Source of the DNA: Segatella copri
GTDB lineage: Bacteria > Bacteroidota > Bacteroidia > Bacteroidales > Bacteroidaceae
Assembly (NCBI RefSeq): GCF_009494395.1
Contig: NZ_VZCB01000079.1
Span: 186,001 to 250,000 of the forward strand
Direction of reading: 5' to 3'
Length of the DNA: 64,000 bases
Part shown: one piece after another, positions 17,984-27,149 of the stretch
How positions within the stretch are numbered: position 1 is the stretch's first letter
How the letters are laid out: the number at the start of each line of letters is the position of its first letter
Notes under the pieces: generated by a model
Database searches by the model: none
Told to the model about the DNA's origin: nothing
The model's input: only the letters and a program-made list of their open reading frames with translations
Program-made: the position numbers and the translations under genes

Positions 17984-18721
17984 TTACTGATTCATGTTTT
18001 TTCTACGTTCTTCACGCTTTTTTTCCTTCAATTCCTCTTTTAATTGTTTAGGATCCTTACCAGCCAGCACGATGACGAACTCACCTCTAGGCTCCACCTC
18101 CTCGAAATGGGCGATGACCTCAGCGAGGGTTCCTCTTACGCTCTCCTCGTGTATCTTGGAGATTTCCCGGCAACAACTCACCTGCCTGTCTTCACCGAAA
18201 TTCTCGGCAAACTGCTGCAAGGTTTTCACCACACGATAAGGCGACTCATAGAATATCATGGTCCGCACTTCGTCCTTGAGAGATTCCAGATAGGTTTGTC
18301 TGCCCTTTTTCTGAGGAATGAAACCCTCAAAGCAGAATCTATCACAAGGCAATCCCGACGACACGATGGCTGGAATGCAAGCCGTAGGTCCCGGAAGGGT
18401 CTGAACGGTGATGCCCGCCTTTGCCGCCTCGCGAGCCAGATAGAAACCCGGATCGCTGATACCTGGTGTTCCTGCATCACTGATAAGAGCGATGGTCTCA
18501 CCAGCCTTCAACCGCTCAACGATGGAAGCCGAAGTGCCATGCTCATTAAACTTGTGATGCGCAACTAATCGATTTCGAATATCGAAATGCTTCAGCAGGA
18601 CACTCGATGTCCGAGTGTCCTCAGCGAGTACCAAATCAGCTTCTTTCAAGACTCTGATGGCTCGCATTGTCATGTCCTCCATGTTACCAACAGGAGTAGG
18701 TACGATATACAATATGCCCAT
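17984..18721 (-). CDS. rsmI: 16S rRNA (cytidine-1402-2'-O)-methyltransferase
   Basis: This 245-residue SAM-dependent enzyme of the tetrapyrrole-methylase fold has LYIVPTPVGNMEDMTMRA at the N-terminus, LVLAEDTRTS, LISDAGTPGISDPG near residue 80 and LPGPTACIPAIVSSGLP. It 2'-O-methylates C1402 in the decoding centre of 16S rRNA. It is somewhat shorter than E. coli RsmI and has a basic tail (KKREERRKN). A well-formed promoter ends about 9 bases before the ATG. Confidence 0.95.
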   Translation of the reverse strand: MGILYIVPTPVGNMEDMTMRAIRVLKEADLVLAEDTRTSSVLLKHFDIRNRLVAHHKFNEHGTSASIVERLKAGETIALISDAGTPGISDPGFYLAREAAKAGITVQTLPGPTACIPAIVSSGLPCDRFCFEGFIPQKKGRQTYLESLKDEVRTMIFYESPYRVVKTLQQFAENFGEDRQVSCCREISKIHEESVRGTLAEVIAHFEEVEPRGEFVIVLAGKDPKQLKEELKEKKREERRKNMNQ

Positions 18722-18729
18722 ACAGGGTA

Positions 18730-18760
18730 CAAATGTAGTTAATTAATCTTTCTAAGCAAA
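18730..18760 (-). promoter_or_regulatory. rsmI promoter, near-leaderless
   Basis: Minus strand TTTG (18757-18760), 19 bases, TACATTTG (18730-18737). The rsmI ATG begins at 18721, so transcription should begin only a few bases before the start codon. Confidence 0.75.
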
Positions 18761-18775
18761 AAAAAATGCGTTTTC

Positions 18776-18808
18776 TTTGCATTTTTTAAAACCTTATTAG
18801 TAATTTTG
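18776..18808 (+). promoter_or_regulatory. tdk promoter, near-leaderless
   Basis: TTTG (18776-18779), 21 bases, TAATTTTG (18801-18808). The tdk ATG is at 18817, leaving a leader of about five bases. It is back-to-back with the rsmI promoter. Confidence 0.7.
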
Positions 18809-18816
18809 TCCCCGAA

Positions 18817-19398
18817 ATGACAGAAAATCTAATTGGGGAGGCACATCGCCCCGGAAGAATTGAAGTGGTGTGCGGATCTATGTTCTCTGGAAAAACAGAG
18901 GAATTGATTCGAAGAATGAAGCGTGCGAAGTTCGCCAAGCAGAAGGTAGAAATCTTCAAACCTGCGCTTGACACTCGTTACTCCGAGGAAGACGTAGTGA
19001 GCCATGATCTGAACTCTATCCGATCTACTCCTATCGAGTCCTCTGGATCTATACTCCTTTTGGCCTCTGATATCGACGTGGTCGGTATTGATGAAGCCCA
19101 GTTCCTAGACAATGGCCTGGTAGATGTATGCAACCAGCTTGCCAACCGTGGCGTCCGTGTGATCGTTGCCGGTCTCGACATGGACTTCAAGGGCGTTCCC
19201 TTCGGACCAATCCCTGCCCTCTGCGCCATTGCAGACGAAGTGACCAAGGTTCATGCCATCTGCGTGAAATGCGGTGCCCTGGCTTACGTGAGCCATCGAC
19301 TGGTGCATAACGAAAAGCGGGTGCTTTTGGGTGAAAAGGATGAATACGAGCCGCTCTGCCGCGACTGCTATCAGAAAGCCCTCCACAAGGAGGAGTGA
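18817..19398 (+). CDS. tdk: thymidine kinase
   Basis: This 193-residue type II thymidine kinase has P-loop [18 protein letters not shown] near residues 21-38, the Walker B-like DEAQFLD, and the GLDMDFKG lasso region. Two zinc-binding Cys pairs, [13 protein letters not shown] and CRDC, lie in the C-terminal part. It salvages thymidine to dTMP. The ATG at 18817 is the first after the promoter and fits the family length. The next gene follows through a heptad-repeat spacer. Confidence 0.96.
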   Translation: MTENLIGEAHRPGRIEVVCGSMFSGKTEELIRRMKRAKFAKQKVEIFKPALDTRYSEEDVVSHDLNSIRSTPIESSGSILLLASDIDVVGIDEAQFLDNGLVDVCNQLANRGVRVIVAGLDMDFKGVPFGPIPALCAIADEVTKVHAICVKCGALAYVSHRLVHNEKRVLLGEKDEYEPLCRDCYQKALHKEE

Positions 19399-19467
19399 AA
19401 AGTGAAGAGTGAAGAATTCAATAGCCTTTGCTAATCATAAAGTTCAAAGCTTAAAGTTCAAAGTAAT
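19399..19467 (+). repeat. heptad-repeat spacer, copy 4
   Basis: AGTGAAGAGTGAAGAATTC and GCCTTTGCTAATCATAAAG match copy 1 almost base for base. The 7-bp units CATAAAG, TTCAAAG, CTTAAAG and TTCAAAG run from 19436 to 19463, four bases before the ATG. Confidence 0.85.
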
Positions 19468-20676
19468 ATGCCTAAGGAGATTACATTCGATAAGTTTATA
19501 CGATGGGCAGGCATTACGCTCATCGTCTTTGCGGTGTTATATATCACCAATTACTTGAGCGAGGTACTTTTACCATTCGTCATAGCATGGTTTTTTGCCT
19601 ACCTGCTCTATCCGGTCGTGAAGTTTATCGAGAACAAACTCCACATCAAGGTTCGTGCCCTGTCCATCATACTGGCAATGGGAGCTGCCATCGCAGTCAT
19701 CGGTGGCGTACTGTGGCTCATCATTCCACCGATGATCGACCAGTTTGACAAACTAGGGGAAGTCTTGACCCGCTGGCTGCACCAAACCACCCACACCAAC
19801 AACCTGACGGCGATGATCAAGGAGTGGCTGCAGGAAAATCAGGCACAGATAGAACATTTCCTGAAGAGCAAGGACTTCAGCGATGCCCTCAAGACAACGA
19901 TGCCCAAGCTGTTCTCCGTTGTAGGACAAACGGCAAACATCATCATCAGCATCGTGGCATCCATGATTACCTTATTATATATGTTCTTTATCCTGCTCGA
20001 CTATGAGACATTAACCGCCAACTGGGTTCGCATCTTCCCTAAGAAGAACCGCCCTTTCTGGCAAGAGCTGATGAAAGATGTAGAACGAGAGCTCAACAAC
20101 TACATCCGCGGCCAGGGAATGGTGGCCCTCTGCATGGGTATCATGTTCTGTATTGGCTTTACCATCATCGGCTTCCCGATGGCTATCGGTCTGGGCATTC
20201 TGATAGGTATCATGGACCTGGTACCTTACCTTCATACCTTCGCCCTCATCCCTACCGCCTTCCTTGCCATGCTCAAGGCGGCAGATACCGGTCAAAACTT
20301 CTGGATGGTCTTCGGACTTGCCTTCCTGGTATTCTGCGTGGTTCAGGTGATTACGGATATGGTGGTTACACCAAAGATTATGGGCAAGGCGATGGGTTTG
20401 AACCCAGCCATCCTGCTGCTGAGTCTCTCCATCTGGGGTGCCCTGCTGGGCTTCATCGGTCTGATTATCGCACTACCTCTCACCACACTGCTCATTGCTT
20501 ATTGGCAACGGTATGTAACGCGAGAAAAGCCACAATACAAGACTCCAAGCACTCCACCTGATAAAACTCTGCAAAATGCTGAAGAGATAGCTCATTCCCT
20601 CAAAATGAGTGGAAAAATGGCTGAAAAAGCTATCCCAGAGAGCGAAAATGAAGAAAAACAGCAAAAAAACGACTAA
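19468..20676 (+). CDS. AI-2E family membrane transporter
   Basis: This 402-residue protein has about eight transmembrane segments. The paired N-terminal hydrophobic hairpin (ITLIVFAVLYITNYL and VLLPFVIAWFFAYLLYPV) is typical of the AI-2E/PerM family, as is the later block FPMAIGLGILIGIMDLVPY. The C-terminal 50 residues are hydrophilic and rich in E and K, probably cytoplasmic. Family members include the AI-2 exporter TqsA and Na+/H+ or chemical transporters, so the substrate is unknown. It is the last gene before tRNA-Lys. Confidence 0.88.
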   Translation: MPKEITFDKFIRWAGITLIVFAVLYITNYLSEVLLPFVIAWFFAYLLYPVVKFIENKLHIKVRALSIILAMGAAIAVIGGVLWLIIPPMIDQFDKLGEVLTRWLHQTTHTNNLTAMIKEWLQENQAQIEHFLKSKDFSDALKTTMPKLFSVVGQTANIIISIVASMITLLYMFFILLDYETLTANWVRIFPKKNRPFWQELMKDVERELNNYIRGQGMVALCMGIMFCIGFTIIGFPMAIGLGILIGIMDLVPYLHTFALIPTAFLAMLKAADTGQNFWMVFGLAFLVFCVVQVITDMVVTPKIMGKAMGLNPAILLLSLSIWGALLGFIGLIIALPLTTLLIAYWQRYVTREKPQYKTPSTPPDKTLQNAEEIAHSLKMSGKMAEKAIPESENEEKQQKND

Positions 20677-20679
20677 ATA

Positions 20680-20711
20680 TTTGGTTATTTGAAAAATATG
20701 TCGTACCTTTG
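20680..20711 (+). promoter_or_regulatory. tRNA-Lys promoter
   Basis: TTTG (20680-20683), 20 bases, TACCTTTG (20704-20711), 31 bases upstream of the mature tRNA 5' end. Confidence 0.75.
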
Positions 20712-20742
20712 CACTCGCTTTTGAAACCAAAGGTTGGAGATT

Positions 20743-20815
20743 GACTCGCTAGCTCAGCTGGTAGAGCACAACACTTTTAATGTTGGGGTCATGGGTTCGA
20801 GCCCCATGCGAGTCA
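20743..20815 (+). tRNA. tRNA-Lys(UUU)
   Basis: A full cloverleaf can be read: acceptor GACTCGC/GCGAGTC, D arm GCTC-AGCTGGTA-GAGC, anticodon stem CAACA/TGTTG with loop CTTTTAA, and T arm ATGGG-TTCGAGC-CCCAT, followed by the discriminator A. The anticodon TTT (20776-20778) reads Lys AAA and AAG. CCA is not encoded. It has its own promoter upstream and a hairpin terminator downstream. Confidence 0.97.
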
Positions 20816-20825
20816 CAGATCTCTG

Positions 20826-20858
20826 AAAAAGGACTTTCCATTATGGCAAGTCCTTTTT
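20826..20858 (+). terminator. tRNA-Lys terminator
   Basis: AAAAAGGACTT (20826-20836) pairs with AAGTCCTTTTT (20848-20858), followed by a T run. It lies 11 bases after the tRNA. Confidence 0.88.
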
Positions 20859-21065
20859 TCGTATACATTTAACTGAGACGCCCAGACAAAGCTGGAATAT
20901 CCTGCAAGACAACCATTGCACATCAGAAGGAATAAAAAGAATAAAAAACAGAGCCTTTTAATAGTTCTTAACAAAAACAGATGCAAGATTCATGAAAAAT
21001 CTCGTTTTATTATACGGAAATACTGATAATAAACAATATTATAGCAAAATAAATTAGAAAACAAA

Positions 21066-21716
21066 ATGAAGAAATTTACATTACTCACTGTTTTGGCAGC
21101 TTTCGTTGCTGCATTCTCTTTCACTTCCTGTAACACTGATGGCGACAGCTACACACCATTGACTCTCGAACAGCAGAAGTCTTTTCAGACAGCAATGGCT
21201 GTAGGTTCATACAACAACATGATGCTTCTCTTTGAGAAGAAGAATGAAGCCAATGTAAACAAGCAGATTGACTCTGTTGCAGTATCTTGCAGAGTAAGCA
21301 TGTACGGTGACAGTACAATCACTATGACCAACTTCCCTATCGCTCAGCTCGCAGAGCACATCTCTAACAAAAATCTGGCTGAAGCTCTCGCAAAGGAAGC
21401 GCCAAGAACCATTACATGCAAGTATCAGGTTGCACCAAACAGTACATCAACTATGGCTTACTTCCTGGCATGTCCTAGCGTAATCGAGCTGAACCTGACT
21501 TACGGTACGGACAACAAGAGCCACAAGGTACAGTTTGCCTTTGCGCCTAACCAGATGTATTATGGCTACTGCACACTGAACGAGCCAAGACAGTTAGGAT
21601 TCCAGTTCTATCTTGCCCAGCTTTGGGTTGACGGAGCACAGACATCTTATCTCAAGAACTCTGTATCCGGCTACAGCTCTGTAAGTTTCGCTTGCCGCAA
21701 TGCATTCAAGAAATAA
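21066..21716 (+). CDS. lipoprotein of unknown function, possibly DUF4840-like
   Basis: This 216-residue protein begins with signal peptide MKKFTLLTVLAAFVAAFSFTSC, where FTSC is a lipobox. The mature part has LTLEQQKSFQTAMAVGSYNN, which resembles DUF4840-type Prevotella lipoproteins. The beta-rich body includes a VAPNSTSTMAYFL segment. No catalytic motif is visible. It stands alone between tRNA-Lys and the convergent sugar porter, with a 250-base upstream gap that contains no other gene. The DUF assignment is from memory of the family and unverified. Confidence 0.75.
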   Translation: MKKFTLLTVLAAFVAAFSFTSCNTDGDSYTPLTLEQQKSFQTAMAVGSYNNMMLLFEKKNEANVNKQIDSVAVSCRVSMYGDSTITMTNFPIAQLAEHISNKNLAEALAKEAPRTITCKYQVAPNSTSTMAYFLACPSVIELNLTYGTDNKSHKVQFAFAPNQMYYGYCTLNEPRQLGFQFYLAQLWVDGAQTSYLKNSVSGYSSVSFACRNAFKK

Positions 21717-21829
21717 AAATAAGATTAGAAACAAGAATCAAAAGTAAAAAAGAATATAGTTAATACTCTCTTATAAAACAACTTACAAATATATGTTCTG
21801 AAATCACTCAGTATGAAAACTAAATAAAA

Positions 21830-21859
21830 GGCGCGACAGTCGGGATTGACTATCGCGCC
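21830..21859. terminator. bidirectional terminator between lipoprotein and sugar porter
   Basis: GGCGCGA-C-AGTC pairs with GACT-A-TCGCGCC around a GGATT-type loop, with A and T runs on both flanks. The genes on either side converge. Confidence 0.82.
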
Positions 21860-21887
21860 TACTTTTTTATCAATATTCCACAATCAA

Positions 21888-23339
21888 TTAATCTTTCTTC
21901 CAAAGCTTGGTCATATCCTCCAAAGTCTTACCCTTTGTCTCAGGAACCAACTTCCATACAAAGACAGCAGCAAGGATACAGATAACGCCATACAAACCGT
22001 ATGTGAACCAATAACCCATGCTATTAGCAAGTGGTACGAACGATGTAGAAACAATCCAGTTGAAAATCCACTGGAAAGCTACAGCGATAGCTACAGCAGC
22101 ACCACGGATGGTATTAGGGAACACCTCGGCAATAAGTACCCAGCAGATAGGTCCCCAAGAGAACATAAACGATGCTGAATAAACCATGATGGAAACCATG
22201 CAGAAAAGCTGCATATTAGGATTTCCAAAGGTTATTGCCACACCAATAGCACCCAAAGCCATACCCAGAGAGCCCGCAATGAGCAAAGGCTTGCGACCCA
22301 GCTTCTCTACAGTAAAGATAGCAACACAAGTGAAACTGAGGTTCACAATACCATTGAATACGGTAAGCACCATAGGATTGTCAAATCCCATTGCCTCATA
22401 AATACGTGGTGCATAGTAAAGCACCGCATTGATACCTACAGCCTGCTGGAATACAGAGAGCATCACACCTACGAAAATACAGAGAAAACCGTAAGTCATC
22501 AGCTTTTCTGTCTTCTCGGTTACCGTATTCTTGATTTCATCCAGAATCTTCTTTGCCTCTGCAGCACCATTAATACGGGCAAGAATACGCTCTGCCTTCG
22601 CATCCTGACCTACCATAGCAAGATAACGTGGAGTCTCAGGAACAAAGCAGATAAGCAAGGCGAACAAACCTGCAGGAATCATCTCTGAACCAAACATGTA
22701 TCTCCAACCAGTCTCGATAGCCCAAGCAGCTTCACCACCATTGAGAATCTCATTCATACCATTACCCACACTCTGAATAGCAGGAGCTATATGGTCGCCA
22801 AGGATAAAGAAGTTGACGAAATAAACCACCAGCTGACCAAAGATGATGGCAAACTGGTTCCAGCTAACCAACATACCACGGATATTACTTGGGGCAATCT
22901 CACCAATATACATAGGACAAACAGCAGAAGCCAAGCCTACACCAATACCACCAATAACACGATAAAGATTGAAGACGATAAGCAAGGTTAGATTTGGTTC
23001 TCCCTTTGGCAAGACCAAACTTTCAGGACACATAGAACCCCATGCAGAGATGAAGAACATCACACCCGCAAAGATCAGCGAGCGTTTACGTCCCCAGCTA
23101 GAAGCAAGCACTCCGGAAAGTGCCGAACCAATGATACAGCCAATCAAAGCACTGGAACTGGTAAATCCATGCCAGAAATCTGTATATACGAAATCACTTG
23201 CACCCATGAAGAATGCCTGTAAGCCCTTCTCGGCACCTGATATCACTGCGGTATCGTAACCGAAAAGCAAGCCGCCTAATACTGCGACCATCACAATTGA
23301 GATAAGATAGGCTTTAGAGCCCGTTTGTTTTTGTTCCAT
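21888..23339 (-). CDS. sugar porter family MFS transporter (XylE-like)
   Basis: This 483-residue protein has twelve predicted membrane spans and the sugar-porter signatures: GLLFGYDTAVISGAEKG in helix 1, SSWGRKRSLIFAGV after helix 2, VPETPRYLAMVGQ before the central loop, VEKLGRKPLLIAG in the second half and VPETKGKTLEDM at the C-terminus. It would carry a hexose or pentose by proton symport across the inner membrane. No catabolic gene is adjacent, so the sugar is not predictable from context. It has no link to the fructan locus, which has its own FucP-type permease. Confidence 0.94.
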   Translation of the reverse strand: MEQKQTGSKAYLISIVMVAVLGGLLFGYDTAVISGAEKGLQAFFMGASDFVYTDFWHGFTSSSALIGCIIGSALSGVLASSWGRKRSLIFAGVMFFISAWGSMCPESLVLPKGEPNLTLLIVFNLYRVIGGIGVGLASAVCPMYIGEIAPSNIRGMLVSWNQFAIIFGQLVVYFVNFFILGDHIAPAIQSVGNGMNEILNGGEAAWAIETGWRYMFGSEMIPAGLFALLICFVPETPRYLAMVGQDAKAERILARINGAAEAKKILDEIKNTVTEKTEKLMTYGFLCIFVGVMLSVFQQAVGINAVLYYAPRIYEAMGFDNPMVLTVFNGIVNLSFTCVAIFTVEKLGRKPLLIAGSLGMALGAIGVAITFGNPNMQLFCMVSIMVYSASFMFSWGPICWVLIAEVFPNTIRGAAVAIAVAFQWIFNWIVSTSFVPLANSMGYWFTYGLYGVICILAAVFVWKLVPETKGKTLEDMTKLWKKD

Positions 23340-23498
23340 TATTTTTTAGGTTTGAATCTGTTTTGTTTTTGTAGTTCAGCGAAAATATTCTATATATTAA
23401 CGCCTCTTCTCTTAAAATATTACGTATAAAGTGCACTTTTCCCCTATTTTTTTTGTAAATTTGCAACCAAATTATAATTTCAACAGAGATTACGTCAT

Positions 23499-24455
23499 AT
23501 GAATATAGCAGATTTTCTACAAAATGAGGGCAATAAGCGAGGCTTTTCTTTCGAAGTTCTGCCTCCACTCAAGGGTAACGGAACAGCAACCCTGTTCCGC
23601 ACCATCGACAGCTTGAAGGATTATGCCCCTAGGTTTATCAACATTACGACACATCACAGCGAATACGTTTACAAGGAATTGGAAAACGGTTTGTTGTCGC
23701 GCCAGCGTGTACGCCGACGTCCGGGTACCGTTGCCATTGCAGCTGCCATCCAGAACAAGTACGATATTCCTGTCATTCCGCACGTCATCTGCAGTGGCGT
23801 CAGCAAGGAAGACATTGAGTACGAGCTGCTCGATCTCCAGTTTCTGGGCATCAGCAATATCCTGGTACTTCGCGGTGATAAGGCTAAGGATGATAGAGTA
23901 TTCACCCCAACCCTGAATGGTCATGCGAATGCAACCGACCTCTTGAAGCAGGTGAACCAATTCAACGAAGGTTTCTTCTGCGACGGTACTCCTATCAAGC
24001 ATCCTGGCGAGAAATTCTGCTGCGGCGTAGCTTGCTATCCGGAGAAGCACGAAGAAGCTCCTAATCTGGAAATGGATATGCAGCACTTGCTGGAGAAGCA
24101 GAAGTTGGGCGCAGCATACGCTGTAACCCAGCTCTTCTACGACAACCAGAAATTCTATGACTTTGTAGACAAGGCTCGGAAGATAGGTATCACCATTCCT
24201 ATCATCCCTGCCCTGAAGCCATTTGCCAAGCTGAGCCAGCTCACCGTGGTACCAAAGACCTTCCATTGCGACATTCCTGAGGATTTGGCGCAGGAGGTAT
24301 TAAAGTGCAAGACGGATGAAGACGCCAAAGCTCTCGGCATCGAATGGACAACCGCCCAGGTGAAAGACCTGTTCGAGCACGGCTACAACAATATACATTT
24401 CTTCACCGTTTCGGCTGTGGAAAGCGTAAAGCAGATTGCCAAAACTCTGTTTTAG
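23499..24455 (+). CDS. metF: 5,10-methylenetetrahydrofolate reductase
   Basis: This 318-residue FAD-dependent TIM-barrel enzyme has GFSFEVLPPLKGNG near residue 15, where the Glu is the conserved family acid. FINITTHHSEY, PVIPHVICSG, NILVLRGDKAKDD, GAAYAVTQLFYDN and ITIPIIPALKP follow in family order. It makes 5-methyl-THF for methionine synthesis. A -7 box, TAAATTTG (23456-23463), lies 35 bases upstream; I see no -33 partner. The next gene, holB, follows after 107 bases that end in a heptad-repeat spacer. Confidence 0.95.
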   Translation: MNIADFLQNEGNKRGFSFEVLPPLKGNGTATLFRTIDSLKDYAPRFINITTHHSEYVYKELENGLLSRQRVRRRPGTVAIAAAIQNKYDIPVIPHVICSGVSKEDIEYELLDLQFLGISNILVLRGDKAKDDRVFTPTLNGHANATDLLKQVNQFNEGFFCDGTPIKHPGEKFCCGVACYPEKHEEAPNLEMDMQHLLEKQKLGAAYAVTQLFYDNQKFYDFVDKARKIGITIPIIPALKPFAKLSQLTVVPKTFHCDIPEDLAQEVLKCKTDEDAKALGIEWTTAQVKDLFEHGYNNIHFFTVSAVESVKQIAKTLF

Positions 24456-24510
24456 GGTAGAGGATCCTGCTACAGGAAGGTAAAGGTTAGGTGCCTGGAG
24501 CAAAAACTTC

Positions 24511-24556
24511 AGGCTACTAATCATAAAGTTCAAAATTCAAAGTTCAAAGTAAAAAG
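24511..24556 (+). repeat. heptad-repeat spacer, copy 5
   Basis: CTAATCATAAAG precedes 7-bp units from 24522 to 24556: CATAAAG, TTCAAAA, TTCAAAG twice, TAAAAAG. The holB ATG follows at 24563. Confidence 0.85.
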
Positions 24557-24562
24557 AGTTCA

Positions 24563-25675
24563 ATGTTAAAGAAGGATGTGATAGGTCAGCAAGAAGTATG
24601 GAACCGTCTGATGGAGATGGTTCAGGAGAACCGCATCCCCCATGCTTTGATGTTTTGCGGACCGGAAGGTTGCGGTAAACTGGCGATGGCACTGGCTTTC
24701 GCCAGCTATCTGCTTGGAGATTCTCCGATGCTCAACAAATGGGAACATCCCGACCTTCACTTCACCTACCCAACCATCAAGACGTCCGATATGGGCAGCG
24801 ACCATACTCCGGTTAGCGATGATTTCATCAAGGAATGGCGCGAGATGCTGCTCAAGGATGGACCTTACGTGCTGATTGGTGAATGGATGCAGAAGATGGG
24901 CAAAAGCGATGCCGACTTAAACAAGCAAGCCATCATCACCGCCGAAGAAAGTGATGCTCTTGCCAAGAAACTCATCATGATGTCGAGCCAGGGCGGTTAC
25001 AAGATCAGCCTGATATGGCTGCCGGAAAGAATGAACCAGCAGAGTGCCAACAAGATATTGAAACTCCTGGAAGAACCACCTCGCCAAACCCTCTTCCTGC
25101 TCGTTAGCGAACAGCCGGAACTCCTACTGGAAACTATCAGAAGCCGTACACAGCGCATCGATTTCAAGAAGATAGCTACAGAAGACATCGAGCAGGCATT
25201 GATAGAACGCAGGGCTTTGGAACCCGACATGGCACACCGGATAGCCCGCATCGCCAACGGCAACTGGAATGCAGCACTGGAAGAACTCAATGCCGGCAAT
25301 GAGAAAAGACAGCATCTCGACATGTTTATCATGCTGATGCGACTCGCCTACATGCGAAATATTCACGACCTGAAGAAATGGAGCGAAGTGGTTTCTACCT
25401 TCGGAAGAGAGAAGCAGAAGAGAATGCTCGATTACTTCATGCACATGCTCAGGGAAAGCTTCATGTACAACTTCCGACAGCCGGAACTGAACTACATGAC
25501 GCAGGAAGAGGAAAACTTCGCCAGGAACTTCGCCCGCTTCATCAACGAGGCGAACATCATCGACATCTCCAACCTCTTCGAGGAGAGCAAACGGTTCATC
25601 GGGCAGAATGCCAATCCTAAGATTGTATTCTTCGACCTGGCACTCAAGATTATCGTACTGCTCATCAGGAAGTGA
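24563..25675 (+). CDS. holB: DNA polymerase III delta' subunit
   Basis: This 370-residue clamp-loader AAA+ protein has ALMFCGPEGCGKLAMALAFA near residue 28, a P-loop in which the usual K-S/T is K-L, as expected for delta', which does not hydrolyse ATP. KISLIWLPERMNQQSANKILK and LLEEPPRQTLFLLVSE (the SRC-like region) follow, then RSRTQRIDF. The C-terminal collar domain is present. It helps open the beta clamp. It lies downstream of metF through a heptad spacer and upstream of the ricT-like gene. Confidence 0.93.
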   Translation: MLKKDVIGQQEVWNRLMEMVQENRIPHALMFCGPEGCGKLAMALAFASYLLGDSPMLNKWEHPDLHFTYPTIKTSDMGSDHTPVSDDFIKEWREMLLKDGPYVLIGEWMQKMGKSDADLNKQAIITAEESDALAKKLIMMSSQGGYKISLIWLPERMNQQSANKILKLLEEPPRQTLFLLVSEQPELLLETIRSRTQRIDFKKIATEDIEQALIERRALEPDMAHRIARIANGNWNAALEELNAGNEKRQHLDMFIMLMRLAYMRNIHDLKKWSEVVSTFGREKQKRMLDYFMHMLRESFMYNFRQPELNYMTQEEENFARNFARFINEANIIDISNLFEESKRFIGQNANPKIVFFDLALKIIVLLIRK

Positions 25676-25766
25676 GGAATGAATCAAGAAGAGCGGAAAA
25701 ATGAAGAGAAACAAAGGGCGTAAGCCTATCAATATACATTAATAATATTATAAAATAGATTTTATC

Positions 25767-27149
25767 GTGGATTACAAGAATATGAAATTCAGATTGTGGA
25801 ACGGCTGCGACCGAGGACTCTGCTGCAAGGCGGTGGGACGACAGGACAGACAGCTGAACACATACGACTGGCTCGCAGACGTGCCAGGTAACGCCGAGAG
25901 CACCGACCTCGTAGAAGTGCAATTCAAGAATACCCGAAAGGGATATTACCATAATGTGAATAACCTCGATCTCAAAAAGGGCGACATAGTGGCTGTGGAA
26001 GCCAACCCTGGTCACGACATCGGTGTGGTTACACTCACCGGTAGACTCGTGAAACTGCAGCTGAAGAAGGCAAATCTCAAGTCGCAGGATGACATCAAGC
26101 GCATCTATCGCATTGCCAAGCAGGTAGACCTCGACAAATGCAAGGAAGCAAAGAGCCGCGAGCATGCTACCATGATTCAGAGCAGACAGATTGCCCTGGA
26201 CCTGGGATTGAAGATGAAAATCGGAGACGTAGAGTATCAGGGTGATGGCAACAAGGCTATTTTCTACTATATCGCCGATGAGCGAGTAGACTTCCGTCAG
26301 CTCATCAAGGTGCTTGCTGATACCTTCCACGTGCGCATCGAGATGAAGCAGATTGGTGCCCGTCAGGAAGCAGGCCGCATCGGTGGTACCGGTCCTTGTG
26401 GTCGCGAACTCTGCTGCGCTACATGGATGAAGAATTTTGTGAGCGTCAGCACCAATGCCGCACGCTATCAGGACATCTCGCTCAACCCTCAGAAGTTGGC
26501 AGGTATGTGTGCCAAGCTGAAATGTTGTCTCAACTATGAGGTAGACAACTATGTAGAAGCAAGTCGCAAGATGCCTCCAAAGGATGCTGTTCTGCAGACT
26601 GCCGATGGTGAATTCCATCAGTTCAAGGTAGATATTCTGGCTGGTCTCATCACCTATTCTTCTGATAAGAATCTGGCTTCAAACCTCGAAACCATTACCG
26701 CAGCACGTGCCAAGGAAATCATAGAGATGAACCGGAAAGGCGAAAAGCCTCTCAGCCTGTTGGAGAACGGAAAGATCAAGGAATCTTCCAAGCCTATCGA
26801 TTTGCTCAACGAATCAGACTTGAGCCGCTTCGACAAGTCTAAGAAAAAGAAAAAGAAAAATAACAAGAATCGTAACCGCCAGGACGCAGACAATAAGGCA
26901 AACAAGCAGCAGAGCGAGAACCGACAGCAGCAGAACGGCCAGCAGCAGAACAGCCAGCAGGGCGAGAAACAGCAGCAGGGCGAGAACCGACAGCAGCAGA
27001 ACGGTCAGCAGGGCGAGAAACAGCAGCAAGGCGAGAACCGTCAGGGCAACCGTCATCAGAACGGCAACAACAATCGCCGTCGCGACAATCGCAATCGTCA
27101 GCCACGCCAGCAGCATGGCGGTGATAAAAAGCCAGAAGATAAGAAATGA
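25767..27149 (+). CDS. RicT-like PSP1-domain protein with Gln-rich tail
   Basis: The start is GTG at 25767. The first 300 residues contain the PSP1 domain and conserved Cys sites: GCDRGLCCKAVG near residue 13, CGRELCCATW near 211 and MCAKLKCCLNYE near 247. These resemble the Fe-S cysteines of RicT (YaaT), a partner of RicA and RicF in B. subtilis. No RicA or RicF homologue is near, so the role here is open. Residues from about 345 are a basic KKKKKNNKNRNR stretch and a repetitive QQQ/GEKQQQGENR tail of about 100 residues, likely disordered and RNA- or membrane-binding. The stop overlaps gldH by ATGA. Confidence 0.88.
   Translation: MDYKNMKFRLWNGCDRGLCCKAVGRQDRQLNTYDWLADVPGNAESTDLVEVQFKNTRKGYYHNVNNLDLKKGDIVAVEANPGHDIGVVTLTGRLVKLQLKKANLKSQDDIKRIYRIAKQVDLDKCKEAKSREHATMIQSRQIALDLGLKMKIGDVEYQGDGNKAIFYYIADERVDFRQLIKVLADTFHVRIEMKQIGARQEAGRIGGTGPCGRELCCATWMKNFVSVSTNAARYQDISLNPQKLAGMCAKLKCCLNYEVDNYVEASRKMPPKDAVLQTADGEFHQFKVDILAGLITYSSDKNLASNLETITAARAKEIIEMNRKGEKPLSLLENGKIKESSKPIDLLNESDLSRFDKSKKKKKKNNKNRNRQDADNKANKQQSENRQQQNGQQQNSQQGEKQQQGENRQQQNGQQGEKQQQGENRQGNRHQNGNNNRRRDNRNRQPRQQHGGDKKPEDKK

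Noticed and set aside
24660..24700. Loss of the HolB P-loop as damage
   Set aside because: A degenerate P-loop is normal for delta' subunits, which do not hydrolyse ATP.
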